Origin: Actinomycetaceae bacterium
Lineage (GTDB): Bacteria > Actinomycetota > Actinomycetes > Actinomycetales > Actinomycetaceae
Assembly (NCBI GenBank): GCA_028724265.1
Contig: JAQYDG010000005.1
Span: forward strand, 248,001 to 312,000
DNA: 64,000 nt
Direction of reading: 5' to 3'
This document shows, piece by piece, positions 57,093 through 64,000 of this stretch. The notes below the pieces were generated by a model. The model was not told where the DNA came from. It did no database searches and saw nothing but the letters and a program-made list of their open reading frames with translations. The first letter of the stretch is position 1, and every line of letters begins with the position of its first letter. Both the position numbers and the translations under genes were made by a program.

Positions 57093-57212
57093 GGGAGTCG
57101 AGCGCTCACACAGCTGTTTCGTCATGTGTTTCGTCAATCGCAAGAGAAGGCTTGATGCTCATGACGCAACAGCGGCTGTGTGCCCAGCTCCCAGCCGTGG
57201 CACAATAGCCAT

Positions 57213-58145
57213 ATGGACATCAACGATACCGGGCTGATTCCTCTGGGGATCGCTGCAGCTGACGAAGAAGCCTCCCTTCCTGAAAACCACGCTCCGGAAG
57301 TCCTTGTGATTACAGGCATGAGCGGCGCTGGGCGTACGCGCGCAGGTATTACCTTGGAGGATCTCGGTTGGTACGTCGTTGATAATATTCCTCCGCGCCT
57401 GCTGCGCTCTTTGACCGGTTTAATGACCTCCGGGAGTAGCGTAACGAGGCTCGCTGTGATCGTCGATGTGCGTGGCAGGAGTTATTTCTCCGAGCTGATC
57501 TCGTCTCTGAGTGAGCTAACCCAGACGGGTGTTGCGTATCGCATTATGTTTCTCGACTGTAGCGACGACGAACTTGTGCGTCGATATGAGAACGTCCGCC
57601 GCCCGCATCCTTTGCAAGGTGACGGGCCGCTGCTCGTCGGTATTCAACGAGAGAGAGAATTGCTCTCCGTCCTCAAAGAACGCGCCGATATCGTCATTGA
57701 TACAACCACGTATTCCGTTCACGATCTGTCGCGCAAGGTTCGTGCCTATTTGGGAAATGCCACAGAAGGCGATCCGCAGTTGACGGTGATGAGCTTTGGT
57801 TTTAAATATGGAATACCGATTGACGCGGACAATGTGGCAGATGTGAGGTTCTTGCCCAATCCCTATTGGATTAGTGAACTTCGGCACCTGACGGGGCACG
57901 ACAAAGCTGTTGCGGACTTTGTGTTGAGCCAGAAAGGGGCGCGGGAATTTGTGGATCGCTATGCGCAGATGATGGCGGACGTGATGGCGGGTTTCGCCCA
58001 TGAACTCAAGCCGAGCGTCACGATTGCGATCGGATGCACGGGAGGTAAACACCGGTCCGTGGCAATCGCGGAGGCGCTGAGCGAAAGACTGCGTGAGCTC
58101 GGGCATCCAGCTCGGACTGTGCATCGTGATTTAGGCCGCGAATAG
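57213..58145 (+). CDS. rapZ: RapZ-family nucleotide-binding protein
   Basis: 310 aa. P-loop VITGMSGAGRTRAG (Arg41 at the usual Lys/Arg position), VVDNIPPRLL, and the C-terminal signature TIAIGCTGGKHRSVAIAE. RapZ of E. coli controls GlmS via small RNA; the actinobacterial role is less clear, perhaps in c-di-nucleotide or amino-sugar control. ATG 57213 lies 6 nt after CACAAT (57201-57206); the frame from 57180 is longer but less likely. whiA follows after 52 bp, with yvcK missing between. Confidence 0.92.
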   Translation: MDINDTGLIPLGIAAADEEASLPENHAPEVLVITGMSGAGRTRAGITLEDLGWYVVDNIPPRLLRSLTGLMTSGSSVTRLAVIVDVRGRSYFSELISSLSELTQTGVAYRIMFLDCSDDELVRRYENVRRPHPLQGDGPLLVGIQRERELLSVLKERADIVIDTTTYSVHDLSRKVRAYLGNATEGDPQLTVMSFGFKYGIPIDADNVADVRFLPNPYWISELRHLTGHDKAVADFVLSQKGAREFVDRYAQMMADVMAGFAHELKPSVTIAIGCTGGKHRSVAIAEALSERLRELGHPARTVHRDLGRE

Positions 58146-58197
58146 CGCTTTCGTATGTTGTTCCTCAGCGATCTGGCAGTGAATAAAAGAGGTACAA

Positions 58198-59196
58198 ATG
58201 GCAGCACTCACCAGTCAGGTGAAAGATGAACTCGCGATGATTGAGCCGCGCATGACGTCATCGCTGATCGCAGAAGTGTCCACAATGTTTCGTTTTGCAG
58301 GCGGCCTAGAAATTCAGGGTGGGAGGATCAATCTTCAAGCTGAGTTAGCGCATGCTGGAAGTGCTCGGCACTTATTCGACATGGTCACGCGGCTGTTTCA
58401 TCGGGAACCTGAACTGCTCACCGTATCGTCTGTGCTGACGAAGGGCGCGAATCACTATGTGGTCAGAATTGTTCATGACGGCGAACATGCGGCTCGGCGG
58501 ATTTTCCTTCTCGATGCCCATCATCGCCCCATACGTGGACTCGCGCCGGCCATTGTCGGCGGATCGAAAGCCGATGCGGCTGCAGCATGGCGTGGAGCAT
58601 TTTTAGCGCGGGGCTCGCTGATGGAACCGGGGAGGAATTCCGGACTCGACGTACGTGCCCCGTCGATGGAGGCCGCATACGCCCTCGGAGGTATGGCTCG
58701 TCGAATGAACATTGCCTATCGAACTCGCCAGGTGAAGGGATCTTACAGGATAGATATTCGCGAATCCGACGCAGTGACGGATCTTTTGGCACGCATGGGT
58801 GCACACAAGTCGTTGTTGGCATTCGAGCAGTTGCGTGTTGTGCGTGACGTGAATAGCTCGGTCAACCGACTGGCGAATTTCGACGATGCAAATTTGCGCA
58901 GATCAGCCAATGCAGCTGTTGTCGCTGTGATGCGGGCACAGCGCGCCTTCGATATTCTCGGTGAGGACGTACCCGATCATTTACGCGAAGCCGGTGAAGC
59001 ACGTATCGCGCATCCAGAGGATACACTCGGTGTTCTCGGTCAGAGGCTTCATCCTCCGATTTCTAAAGACGCTGTTGCCGGAAGGCTGCGTCGCCTCTAC
59101 TCCCTGGCTGATAAGCGTGCAGCTGAACGCGGGATTCCACCGACGTCTGACGTCCCAGATGGTGGTGCTCCTGGCCATGCGTCGGCTCACGCATAG
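58198..59196 (+). CDS. whiA: WhiA, sporulation/division regulator homologue
   Basis: 332 aa. Two LAGLIDADG-like halves at the N-terminus (including WRGAFLARGSLMEPGRN) and a C-terminal helix-turn-helix (LGVLGQRLHPPISKDAVAGRLRRL). In streptomycetes WhiA controls sporulation septation; in other Gram-positives it affects cell division. GAGGTACAA precedes ATG 58198. The stop codon lies between two CGGCTCAC copies. Confidence 0.94.
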   Translation: MAALTSQVKDELAMIEPRMTSSLIAEVSTMFRFAGGLEIQGGRINLQAELAHAGSARHLFDMVTRLFHREPELLTVSSVLTKGANHYVVRIVHDGEHAARRIFLLDAHHRPIRGLAPAIVGGSKADAAAAWRGAFLARGSLMEPGRNSGLDVRAPSMEAAYALGGMARRMNIAYRTRQVKGSYRIDIRESDAVTDLLARMGAHKSLLAFEQLRVVRDVNSSVNRLANFDDANLRRSANAAVVAVMRAQRAFDILGEDVPDHLREAGEARIAHPEDTLGVLGQRLHPPISKDAVAGRLRRLYSLADKRAAERGIPPTSDVPDGGAPGHASAHA

Positions 59197-59328
59197 CGGC
59201 TCACTCTCAGCAATGGCGGGGTGGACGTCAATTGTACCGCAGCGCCATCTCAGGCCTCTTTGCGTGGCAAAGCTTCGGGCAGAAACGTAGAATTAAGGCG
59301 GGTAAACACCAAGAGAAAGGACGTCCGA

Positions 59329-60525
59329 ATGCGGACAATAGAAGATCTCGGAAACCTTGAAGGCAAGACGGTTCTGGTACGTTCTGACTTCAACGTACCC
59401 CTTGATGATCAGCGGGTGATTACTGATGATGGGCGTATTCGTGCGGCTCTGCCCACGCTGAATAAACTCATCAACGCGAATGCAAAAGTTGTGGTGATGG
59501 CTCATCTAGGGCGTCCGAAAGGCCAAGTGAAGCCCGAATTTTCGCTCGCGCCCGTTGCAGATCGGCTCTCTGAGTTGCTCAATCGTCCAGTGCGGCTCGC
59601 CTCGGATACCATCGGTGAGGATGCTCATCGTGCAATTGCGGCAATGTCCAACGGCGACGTCGTTCTGCTCGAAAATGTGCGTTTCGATAAGCGAGAAGAT
59701 TCGAAAGATGACGCACAGCGTGCAGAGCTTGCTGCAGAATACGCCAAACTCGCTGATGCGTTTGTTTCCGACGGTTTTGGTGTGGTACACCGCAAGCAGG
59801 CATCCGTGTACGATGTCGCTCAGCTTCTTCCGTCGGCAGCGGGCGACCTTGTTTTCAAAGAAATCGATTCGCTTTCCAAGGCAACGAAGAATCCAGCACG
59901 GCCATATACCGTGGTTTTGGGTGGATCCAAGGTCTCGGACAAGCTTGGCGTCATCGATAACCTGCTTGGTAAAGCCGATCGCCTTTTGATTGGCGGTGGA
60001 ATGGGCTATACCTTCTTGAAGGCACAAGGATACGAAGTTGGCCATTCTTTGCTTGAAGAAGATCAAATCGATGCCGTAAAGAACTACATGAAGCGCGCAC
60101 AGGAGACCGGCGTTGAGCTGCTGCTCCCTGTTGACGTGGTGATTGCGGATAAGTTTGCACCAGATGCTCAGCGCAAAGTGGTAAGTGCTACAGAAATTCC
60201 TGCGGATTGGGAAGCTCTGGATATTGGTCCGAAGACGGCTGAGCTTTATGCCCAGAAGATTGCGGACTCTGAGACCGTAGCATGGAACGGCCCAATGGGC
60301 GTATTCGAATTCGAGGCATTTGCCGAAGGGACGAAGGCGATTGCACAGGCGATGCAGGATGCCCATGGGTTCACCATTGTCGGCGGTGGCGATTCTGCTT
60401 CTGCTGTTCGTAATCTTGGTTTTGACGAATCCAAGTTTGGTCATATCTCCACTGGTGGTGGTGCATCGCTGGAGTTCCTGGAAGGGAAGACTCTCCCCGG
60501 AATTGCAGTATTGGGGGATGAATAG
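59329..60525 (+). CDS. pgk: Phosphoglycerate kinase
   Basis: 398 aa. [38 protein letters not shown] and [12 protein letters not shown] are the substrate and nucleotide signatures. ATG 59329 follows AAGAGAAAGG; upstream codons from 59221 are rejected. TAGAAT at 59288-59293 could be a -10. tpiA follows after one base. The gapA gene often found before pgk is not here. Confidence 0.96.
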   Translation: MRTIEDLGNLEGKTVLVRSDFNVPLDDQRVITDDGRIRAALPTLNKLINANAKVVVMAHLGRPKGQVKPEFSLAPVADRLSELLNRPVRLASDTIGEDAHRAIAAMSNGDVVLLENVRFDKREDSKDDAQRAELAAEYAKLADAFVSDGFGVVHRKQASVYDVAQLLPSAAGDLVFKEIDSLSKATKNPARPYTVVLGGSKVSDKLGVIDNLLGKADRLLIGGGMGYTFLKAQGYEVGHSLLEEDQIDAVKNYMKRAQETGVELLLPVDVVIADKFAPDAQRKVVSATEIPADWEALDIGPKTAELYAQKIADSETVAWNGPMGVFEFEAFAEGTKAIAQAMQDAHGFTIVGGGDSASAVRNLGFDESKFGHISTGGGASLEFLEGKTLPGIAVLGDE

Positions 60526-60526
60526 T

Positions 60527-61303
60527 ATGGCACGAACACCGCTCATGGCCGGCAATTGGAAGATGAACTTGGATCATCTGGAAGCAAATCAATTGATCCA
60601 GAAGCTCAGCTTCACTCTTGCCGATGCCGGTTATGACCCGAGTCAGTCGGAGGCCGTTGTCATTCCGCCATTCACTGACATTCGCACAGTGCAAACCGCG
60701 ATTGATGCCGATAGTGTTCCGCTCAAATACGGAGCTCAGAACGTTTCGACGCACGACAATGGCGCCTTTACGGGGGATATTTCCACGGCGATGCTCGTGA
60801 AGCTGGGTTGTTCCTATGTGGTCGTCGGCCATTCGGAGCGACGCGAATATCATGGTGAGACCAACGAAATCGTTGGCGAGAAGGCCAAGAAGGTTCTCGA
60901 TGCAGGCATGGTTCCTATTATGTGCTGCGGAGAGGCTCTGGATATCCGCAAAGAAGGAACGCACGTCGATTTTGTTCTTGGGCAGATCAGCCAGATGCTG
61001 GCGCCTCTAAGCGCGCAACAGGTAGCTCAATCTGTGATCGCGTACGAGCCTATCTGGGCTATTGGTACTGGCGAGGTTGCAACACCCGCCGATGCTCAGG
61101 AAGTGTGCGGTGCAATCAGGCGTCATGTGGCGGAGCTTTTCGATCAGACGACAGCCGATGCCGTGCGTATCCAGTACGGAGGGTCGGTGAAAGCGTCGAA
61201 TGTCCGCGATATCATGGCGCAGCCTGATGTTGACGGCGCTCTTGTTGGCGGTGCAAGTCTCAAGCCCGAGGAATTTGCAAAGATCATCATGTTCTATGCA
61301 TAA
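60527..61303 (+). CDS. tpiA: Triosephosphate isomerase
   Basis: 258 aa. [19 protein letters not shown] (catalytic His), [13 protein letters not shown] (catalytic Glu) and [14 protein letters not shown] are all present. ATG 60527 is one base after the pgk stop; an alternative ATG at 60518 adds three residues. A strong intrinsic terminator follows the gene. Confidence 0.96.
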   Translation: MARTPLMAGNWKMNLDHLEANQLIQKLSFTLADAGYDPSQSEAVVIPPFTDIRTVQTAIDADSVPLKYGAQNVSTHDNGAFTGDISTAMLVKLGCSYVVVGHSERREYHGETNEIVGEKAKKVLDAGMVPIMCCGEALDIRKEGTHVDFVLGQISQMLAPLSAQQVAQSVIAYEPIWAIGTGEVATPADAQEVCGAIRRHVAELFDQTTADAVRIQYGGSVKASNVRDIMAQPDVDGALVGGASLKPEEFAKIIMFYA

Positions 61304-61397
61304 ACCGCCGAGAGCTAGGCACTGTGTGCGCTGGTAAAGGCATGTTGAGTACTGGAGTGTATATCTGAGATATATCACAACCCGAATGCTCCAGCGG

Positions 61398-61439
61398 TTG
61401 GGGACAGAAGCAATATGTTCTTTCTGTCCCCAATTTTTT
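61398..61439 (+). terminator. Intrinsic terminator after tpiA
   Basis: TTGGGGACAGAA pairs perfectly with TTCTGTCCCCAA (12 bp), followed by TTTTTT. It should end the pgk-tpiA message 95 bp after tpiA. Confidence 0.95.
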
Positions 61440-61586
61440 GTATCATACACATGCATTTCGCTGCGCATGATAGCGTGACATAGTACGTAGGTGCGAACAG
61501 ACGTCGGCATGACCAAGTGGAGGAGACGTCAGACTTTTTCCGCTAGCATTGAGTAGCTATGAGAGTTGTCGATCGGAGAGATCAAC

Positions 61587-61829
61587 GTGGGTGTTTTACA
61601 AGTTGTATGTGAAGTGATTCTCGTTCTGACGAGTATATTGTTGGTTGCCTCTATCTTGCTGCACAAAGGAAAGGGTGGGGGAATTTCCGACATGTTTGGC
61701 GGCGGAATCTCAACGTCGATGCGCTCCAGCGGTGTTGCAGAACGGAACCTCAATATCATTACGGTCGTCGTGGCATTGATCTGGCTGGCTGCAGTGGTTG
61801 TGCTTGGTCTGCTCGTGAAGTTCGCCTAG
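61587..61829 (+). CDS. secG: SecG, preprotein translocase subunit
   Basis: 80 aa with two membrane helices: LQVVCEVILVLTSILLVASI and a second near LNIITVVVALIWLAAVVVLG, with the SecG loop HKGKGGGISDMFGGG between. SecG helps SecYE move proteins. The start is probably GTG 61587, preceded by GGAGAG; a TTG at 61566 adds 7 residues but has no Shine-Dalgarno sequence. The stop lies in a 19/18-bp tandem repeat. Confidence 0.93.
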   Translation: MGVLQVVCEVILVLTSILLVASILLHKGKGGGISDMFGGGISTSMRSSGVAERNLNIITVVVALIWLAAVVVLGLLVKFA

Positions 61830-61862
61830 TAACCCATTTATTTGCTAGTAACCCATTATTTG
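61826..61862. repeat. Tandem duplication over the secG stop codon
   Basis: CTAGTAACCCATTTATTTG (61826-61844) is followed directly by CTAGTAACCCATTATTTG (61845-61862), identical but for one missing T. The first unit contains the secG stop (TAG 61827-61829). Confidence 0.95.
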
Positions 61863-61877
61863 AGGGAAGGAAAAACA

Positions 61878-62945
61878 ATGGCTGACGATAATCCTCAAGT
61901 GTTTCCTCCTAGCGTGCCAGAGCCACCTCATATGCCAGGAGGTATGCAAAATACCGGCGCCGCTAGCGAGAATCAGAATTCAGCGCCGCAGCATCAGTCC
62001 ACGCCAGCCCAACCCGAGGGTGCCGCTGTGCCTCCGCAAATGCCGGGTGGTTCACACACTGAACAACCACAGTGGCCGAACAGCGGCTATGCGCAGCAGC
62101 CAGCAGCTCAATATACGGGTGCACAGTATCAGCAATACGCGGCTCAGACTGGGCCAATCCCACAGGCTGGATCGATCCCACAAACATACGGATCTGGGTA
62201 TCCCGCTCAGCCAGCACAACCTTCGCCGTTTGTTCTTCATCTCAAGAATATGTGGGGAGTTGTTTCTGATACGTGGCACAATCGAGTGACCACGGCAATC
62301 GGGCGTGCTCAACGGATCCCCTGGTACATGACGTTGATCCCCATTTTCCTGGTGTCTCTGTTCGAGATGCTCTGCAGCGGGAGATTTATTGCAGAAAACA
62401 TCAAGGTGGTGGTCAATGCAGTCGTCGACGTCATCCCATTTGCCGGAACTATGCTGAGGCATCAAGCGTTTGCTGCTCCGTATTTTGCTTTCAGTGCTAG
62501 CGAATTTTTCCTGGGTGTGCTGCTTGTTTTTATCTTCAACACTGGGTTGTTCTTTCTGTGGTCGGCATTCGTTCAAGCCACGTTCAGAACACGCAAGGTT
62601 CCCGTCTCGTTCACGCAGGCAGCGTCGATCTCCGGGTTTGAGTGGGTATATGGTTCTCTGATTACTGCTGCTGCATTCGTGCTGATGCTCATTCCAGGTG
62701 GGGCATTGATGACGATTGTGATCTTTGTTGCCGCAAGTATTGGGATGGGCGTGACGATTCTGTCGTATTTCATGACGTACTTCTCGATCACGAAAGCAGC
62801 CCCTTCCTCTTCCTCGTATGCCCGCCCATATATTCTCTTCGTGATCCTGCGCCAGTTGATTGCATTATTTGTCGTTGCACTCTACTTCTACATTCGTTTT
62901 CAGGGCATGATTGACTCGGTGACGAACGTGACGTCGCTGATGTAG
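61878..62945 (+). CDS. Membrane protein with a Pro/Gln-rich cytoplasmic head
   Basis: 355 aa. About 115 N-terminal residues are rich in Pro, Gln, Ser and Ala (repeats such as PHMPGG and PPQMPGG), probably disordered. The rest has about 5-6 membrane helices, starting near IPWYMTLIPIFLVSLFEML, with polar loops. It resembles the many actinobacterial Yip1/zinc-ribbon-like membrane proteins near cell-envelope genes, but I recognise no family. ATG 61878 follows GGAAGGAAA. The stop lies in an 8-bp tandem repeat. Confidence 0.7.
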   Translation: MADDNPQVFPPSVPEPPHMPGGMQNTGAASENQNSAPQHQSTPAQPEGAAVPPQMPGGSHTEQPQWPNSGYAQQPAAQYTGAQYQQYAAQTGPIPQAGSIPQTYGSGYPAQPAQPSPFVLHLKNMWGVVSDTWHNRVTTAIGRAQRIPWYMTLIPIFLVSLFEMLCSGRFIAENIKVVVNAVVDVIPFAGTMLRHQAFAAPYFAFSASEFFLGVLLVFIFNTGLFFLWSAFVQATFRTRKVPVSFTQAASISGFEWVYGSLITAAAFVLMLIPGGALMTIVIFVAASIGMGVTILSYFMTYFSITKAAPSSSSYARPYILFVILRQLIALFVVALYFYIRFQGMIDSVTNVTSLM

Positions 62946-62954
62946 TGATGTAGC
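62939..62954. repeat. 8-bp tandem duplication over a stop codon
   Basis: TGATGTAG occurs twice in a row; the stop (TAG 62943-62945) of the membrane-protein gene is the last part of the first unit plus its boundary. Confidence 0.9.
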
Positions 62955-63090
62955 GAAGAAGGGACGCAGCTGAGTGAACGTCGTTCTGTCGTCACCCGTC
63001 TGATATACCGAAGCAATTGAGGTAATAGACGTACACGTGTGACGGATGTGCACAGGCAAGGCACATAAACTCATAAACTCCCATTGCGCA

Positions 63091-63132
63091 GTGTGGGTGT
63101 GGACATCGTTGTGATCGTGTCCACACCCACAC
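63091..63132. terminator. Large hairpin between convergent genes
   Basis: GTGTGGGTGTGGACA pairs perfectly with TGTCCACACCCACAC (15 bp) around a 12-nt loop. It lies between the membrane-protein gene and transaldolase, which face each other. There is no T-run on either side, so it may be a bidirectional factor-aided terminator. Confidence 0.7.
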
Positions 63133-63192
63133 TCGTTAAACGCATTCGTCAACGGCATATGCCGAGAATACGAGCTCGCAGTATACAACCCG

Positions 63193-64000
63193 TCACTTCA
63201 TCCGGGATTCCACAGACGTCAGTAGTTCAGCCCATGCGGAGTCAAATTTCTCCACGCCCTCGCGTTCCAGCTGATCCATCACGTCTTCCCAGTCAATGCC
63301 AGCAGCCTTCAGGTCGGTGAGCGTTTCCTGCGCCTGGGCGATTGCATCAGTGATCGTATCACCGTGCAGGTTGGCGTGATCACGCACAGCAAGCAGTGTT
63401 GCCTCTGGCATCGTATTGACCACAGAGGCAGCGACGAGCTGATCGACATACTGTGTATCTGGATAAGCAGTGTTTTTCACGCCTGTTGACGCCCACAGAG
63501 GTTTTTGAACGTGGGCACCTGCATCGCCAAGCGTCTGGGCAAAGCGTGAGGAGGATCCAAACATCTCGAGAAAAGCACCATAGACGCGACGCGCATTTGC
63601 TATGCCCGCGTGTCCCTTCAGATCTTCTCGGCCAAGGTCAGCCAACCGGCGGTCTACTTCTGTATCCACACGGGAGACGAATACTGAGGCCACCGAAGCT
63701 ATTGAGGAGATATCCAGACCGGCCTTTTGTGCTTGCTCAAGTCCATCGATATATGCTTGGGCAGCGTCACGGTAGCGGTCGAGACTGAAAATCAACGTCG
63801 CATTAACGTTGATTCCTACTGCAACAGCGGCGGTGATTGCTGGAATTCCTTCGCGCGTGGCCGGGATTTTAATCATCACATTGGGCTTATTCAGCGTTTT
63901 AAAGAGCAGCTTCGCCTGCTCGATCGTCGCCTCAGTATCATGAGCAAGACGGGGATCAACTTCAATGGACACAAATCCATCAGTGCGATCCGATCGTTCC
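63193..64000 (-). CDS. tal: Transaldolase (partial, N-terminus outside window)
   Basis: About 269 residues are visible on the minus strand, entering the window with RTDGFVSIEVDPRLAHDTEA and continuing with MIKIPATREGIP (the Schiff-base Lys) and the C-terminal KPLWASTGVKNTAYPDTQYV. This is the TalB-like pentose phosphate transaldolase used in Actinomycetota, about 360 aa when whole. The GTG at 63972 is inside the gene; the true start lies beyond 64000. In many relatives tkt lies just upstream. Confidence 0.95.
   Translation of the reverse strand, partial: ERSDRTDGFVSIEVDPRLAHDTEATIEQAKLLFKTLNKPNVMIKIPATREGIPAITAAVAVGINVNATLIFSLDRYRDAAQAYIDGLEQAQKAGLDISSIASVASVFVSRVDTEVDRRLADLGREDLKGHAGIANARRVYGAFLEMFGSSSRFAQTLGDAGAHVQKPLWASTGVKNTAYPDTQYVDQLVAASVVNTMPEATLLAVRDHANLHGDTITDAIAQAQETLTDLKAAGIDWEDVMDQLEREGVEKFDSAWAELLTSVESRMK

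Overview
The window is a gene-dense stretch (mostly 0-250 bp gaps, moderate G+C by eye) of a low-to-middle G+C actinobacterium. The gene set points to Actinomycetota: SteB next to a MurJ flippase, a SufR-led SUF operon with Rieske and SufU proteins, an ANTAR response regulator (PdtaR type), WhiA, the ImuA'/ImuB/DnaE2 mutasome and a trmI/RecB-like pair. The lack of a proteasome block beside trmI and the moderate base composition suggest Actinomycetaceae, perhaps close to Arcanobacterium or Trueperella. That placement is an inference. I see no insertion sequence, prophage or CRISPR array; the region reads as core chromosome.

Layout. 1-6.3 kb: probable end of steA, then steB, an MraY/WecA-like gene and murJ (envelope), pyrG and an ADP-ribose pyrophosphatase. 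6.4-13.5 kb: sufR-B-D-Rieske-C-S-U-T, an iron-sulfur assembly operon with a candidate SufR operator. 13.6-15.8 kb: ABC-F protein and SixA phosphatase. 15.8-18.6 kb: divergent glgC and glgA (glycogen). 18.6-19.5 kb: an XRE regulator with two palindromes, and trmL. 19.7-25.7 kb: imuA'-imuB-dnaE2 behind a perfect LexA box. 25.7-31.7 kb: an unknown gene, tRNA-Leu(GAG), a CE1758/CE1759-type flavin monooxygenase/FMN reductase pair, a GNAT-MazG fusion, an acidic small protein and an aldo/keto reductase. 31.7-38 kb: uppP, HAD phosphatase, RecB-like nuclease, trmI, lgt, pyk. 38-43.5 kb: tRNA-Leu(CAA), pdtaR, polA, rpsA. 43.6-48.3 kb: hydrolase, CoA-type Nudix, coaE, an FtsH with an altered pore loop. 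48.5-57.1 kb: uvrB, a TerC exporter under a manganese (yybP-ykoY) riboswitch, uvrA (LexA box) and uvrC. 57.2-64 kb: rapZ, whiA, pgk, tpiA, secG, a membrane protein, and transaldolase (cut by the window end).

Themes. DNA repair and damage tolerance are strongly represented (polA, uvrABC, imuA'/imuB/dnaE2, RecB-like nuclease), with two visible SOS operators. Many genes start with RTG exactly 6-8 nt after a TANNNT hexamer and have no Shine-Dalgarno sequence, which suggests widespread leaderless transcription. Short tandem duplications (8-19 bp) recur just at or after stop codons, an unusual pattern not explained by any gene feature. The most noteworthy items are the Mn riboswitch-terC unit, the FtsH pore-loop substitution, the GNAT-MazG fusion, the loss of yvcK between rapZ and whiA, and the stop-codon tandem duplications. 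I did not find a clear, wholly new multi-gene system.
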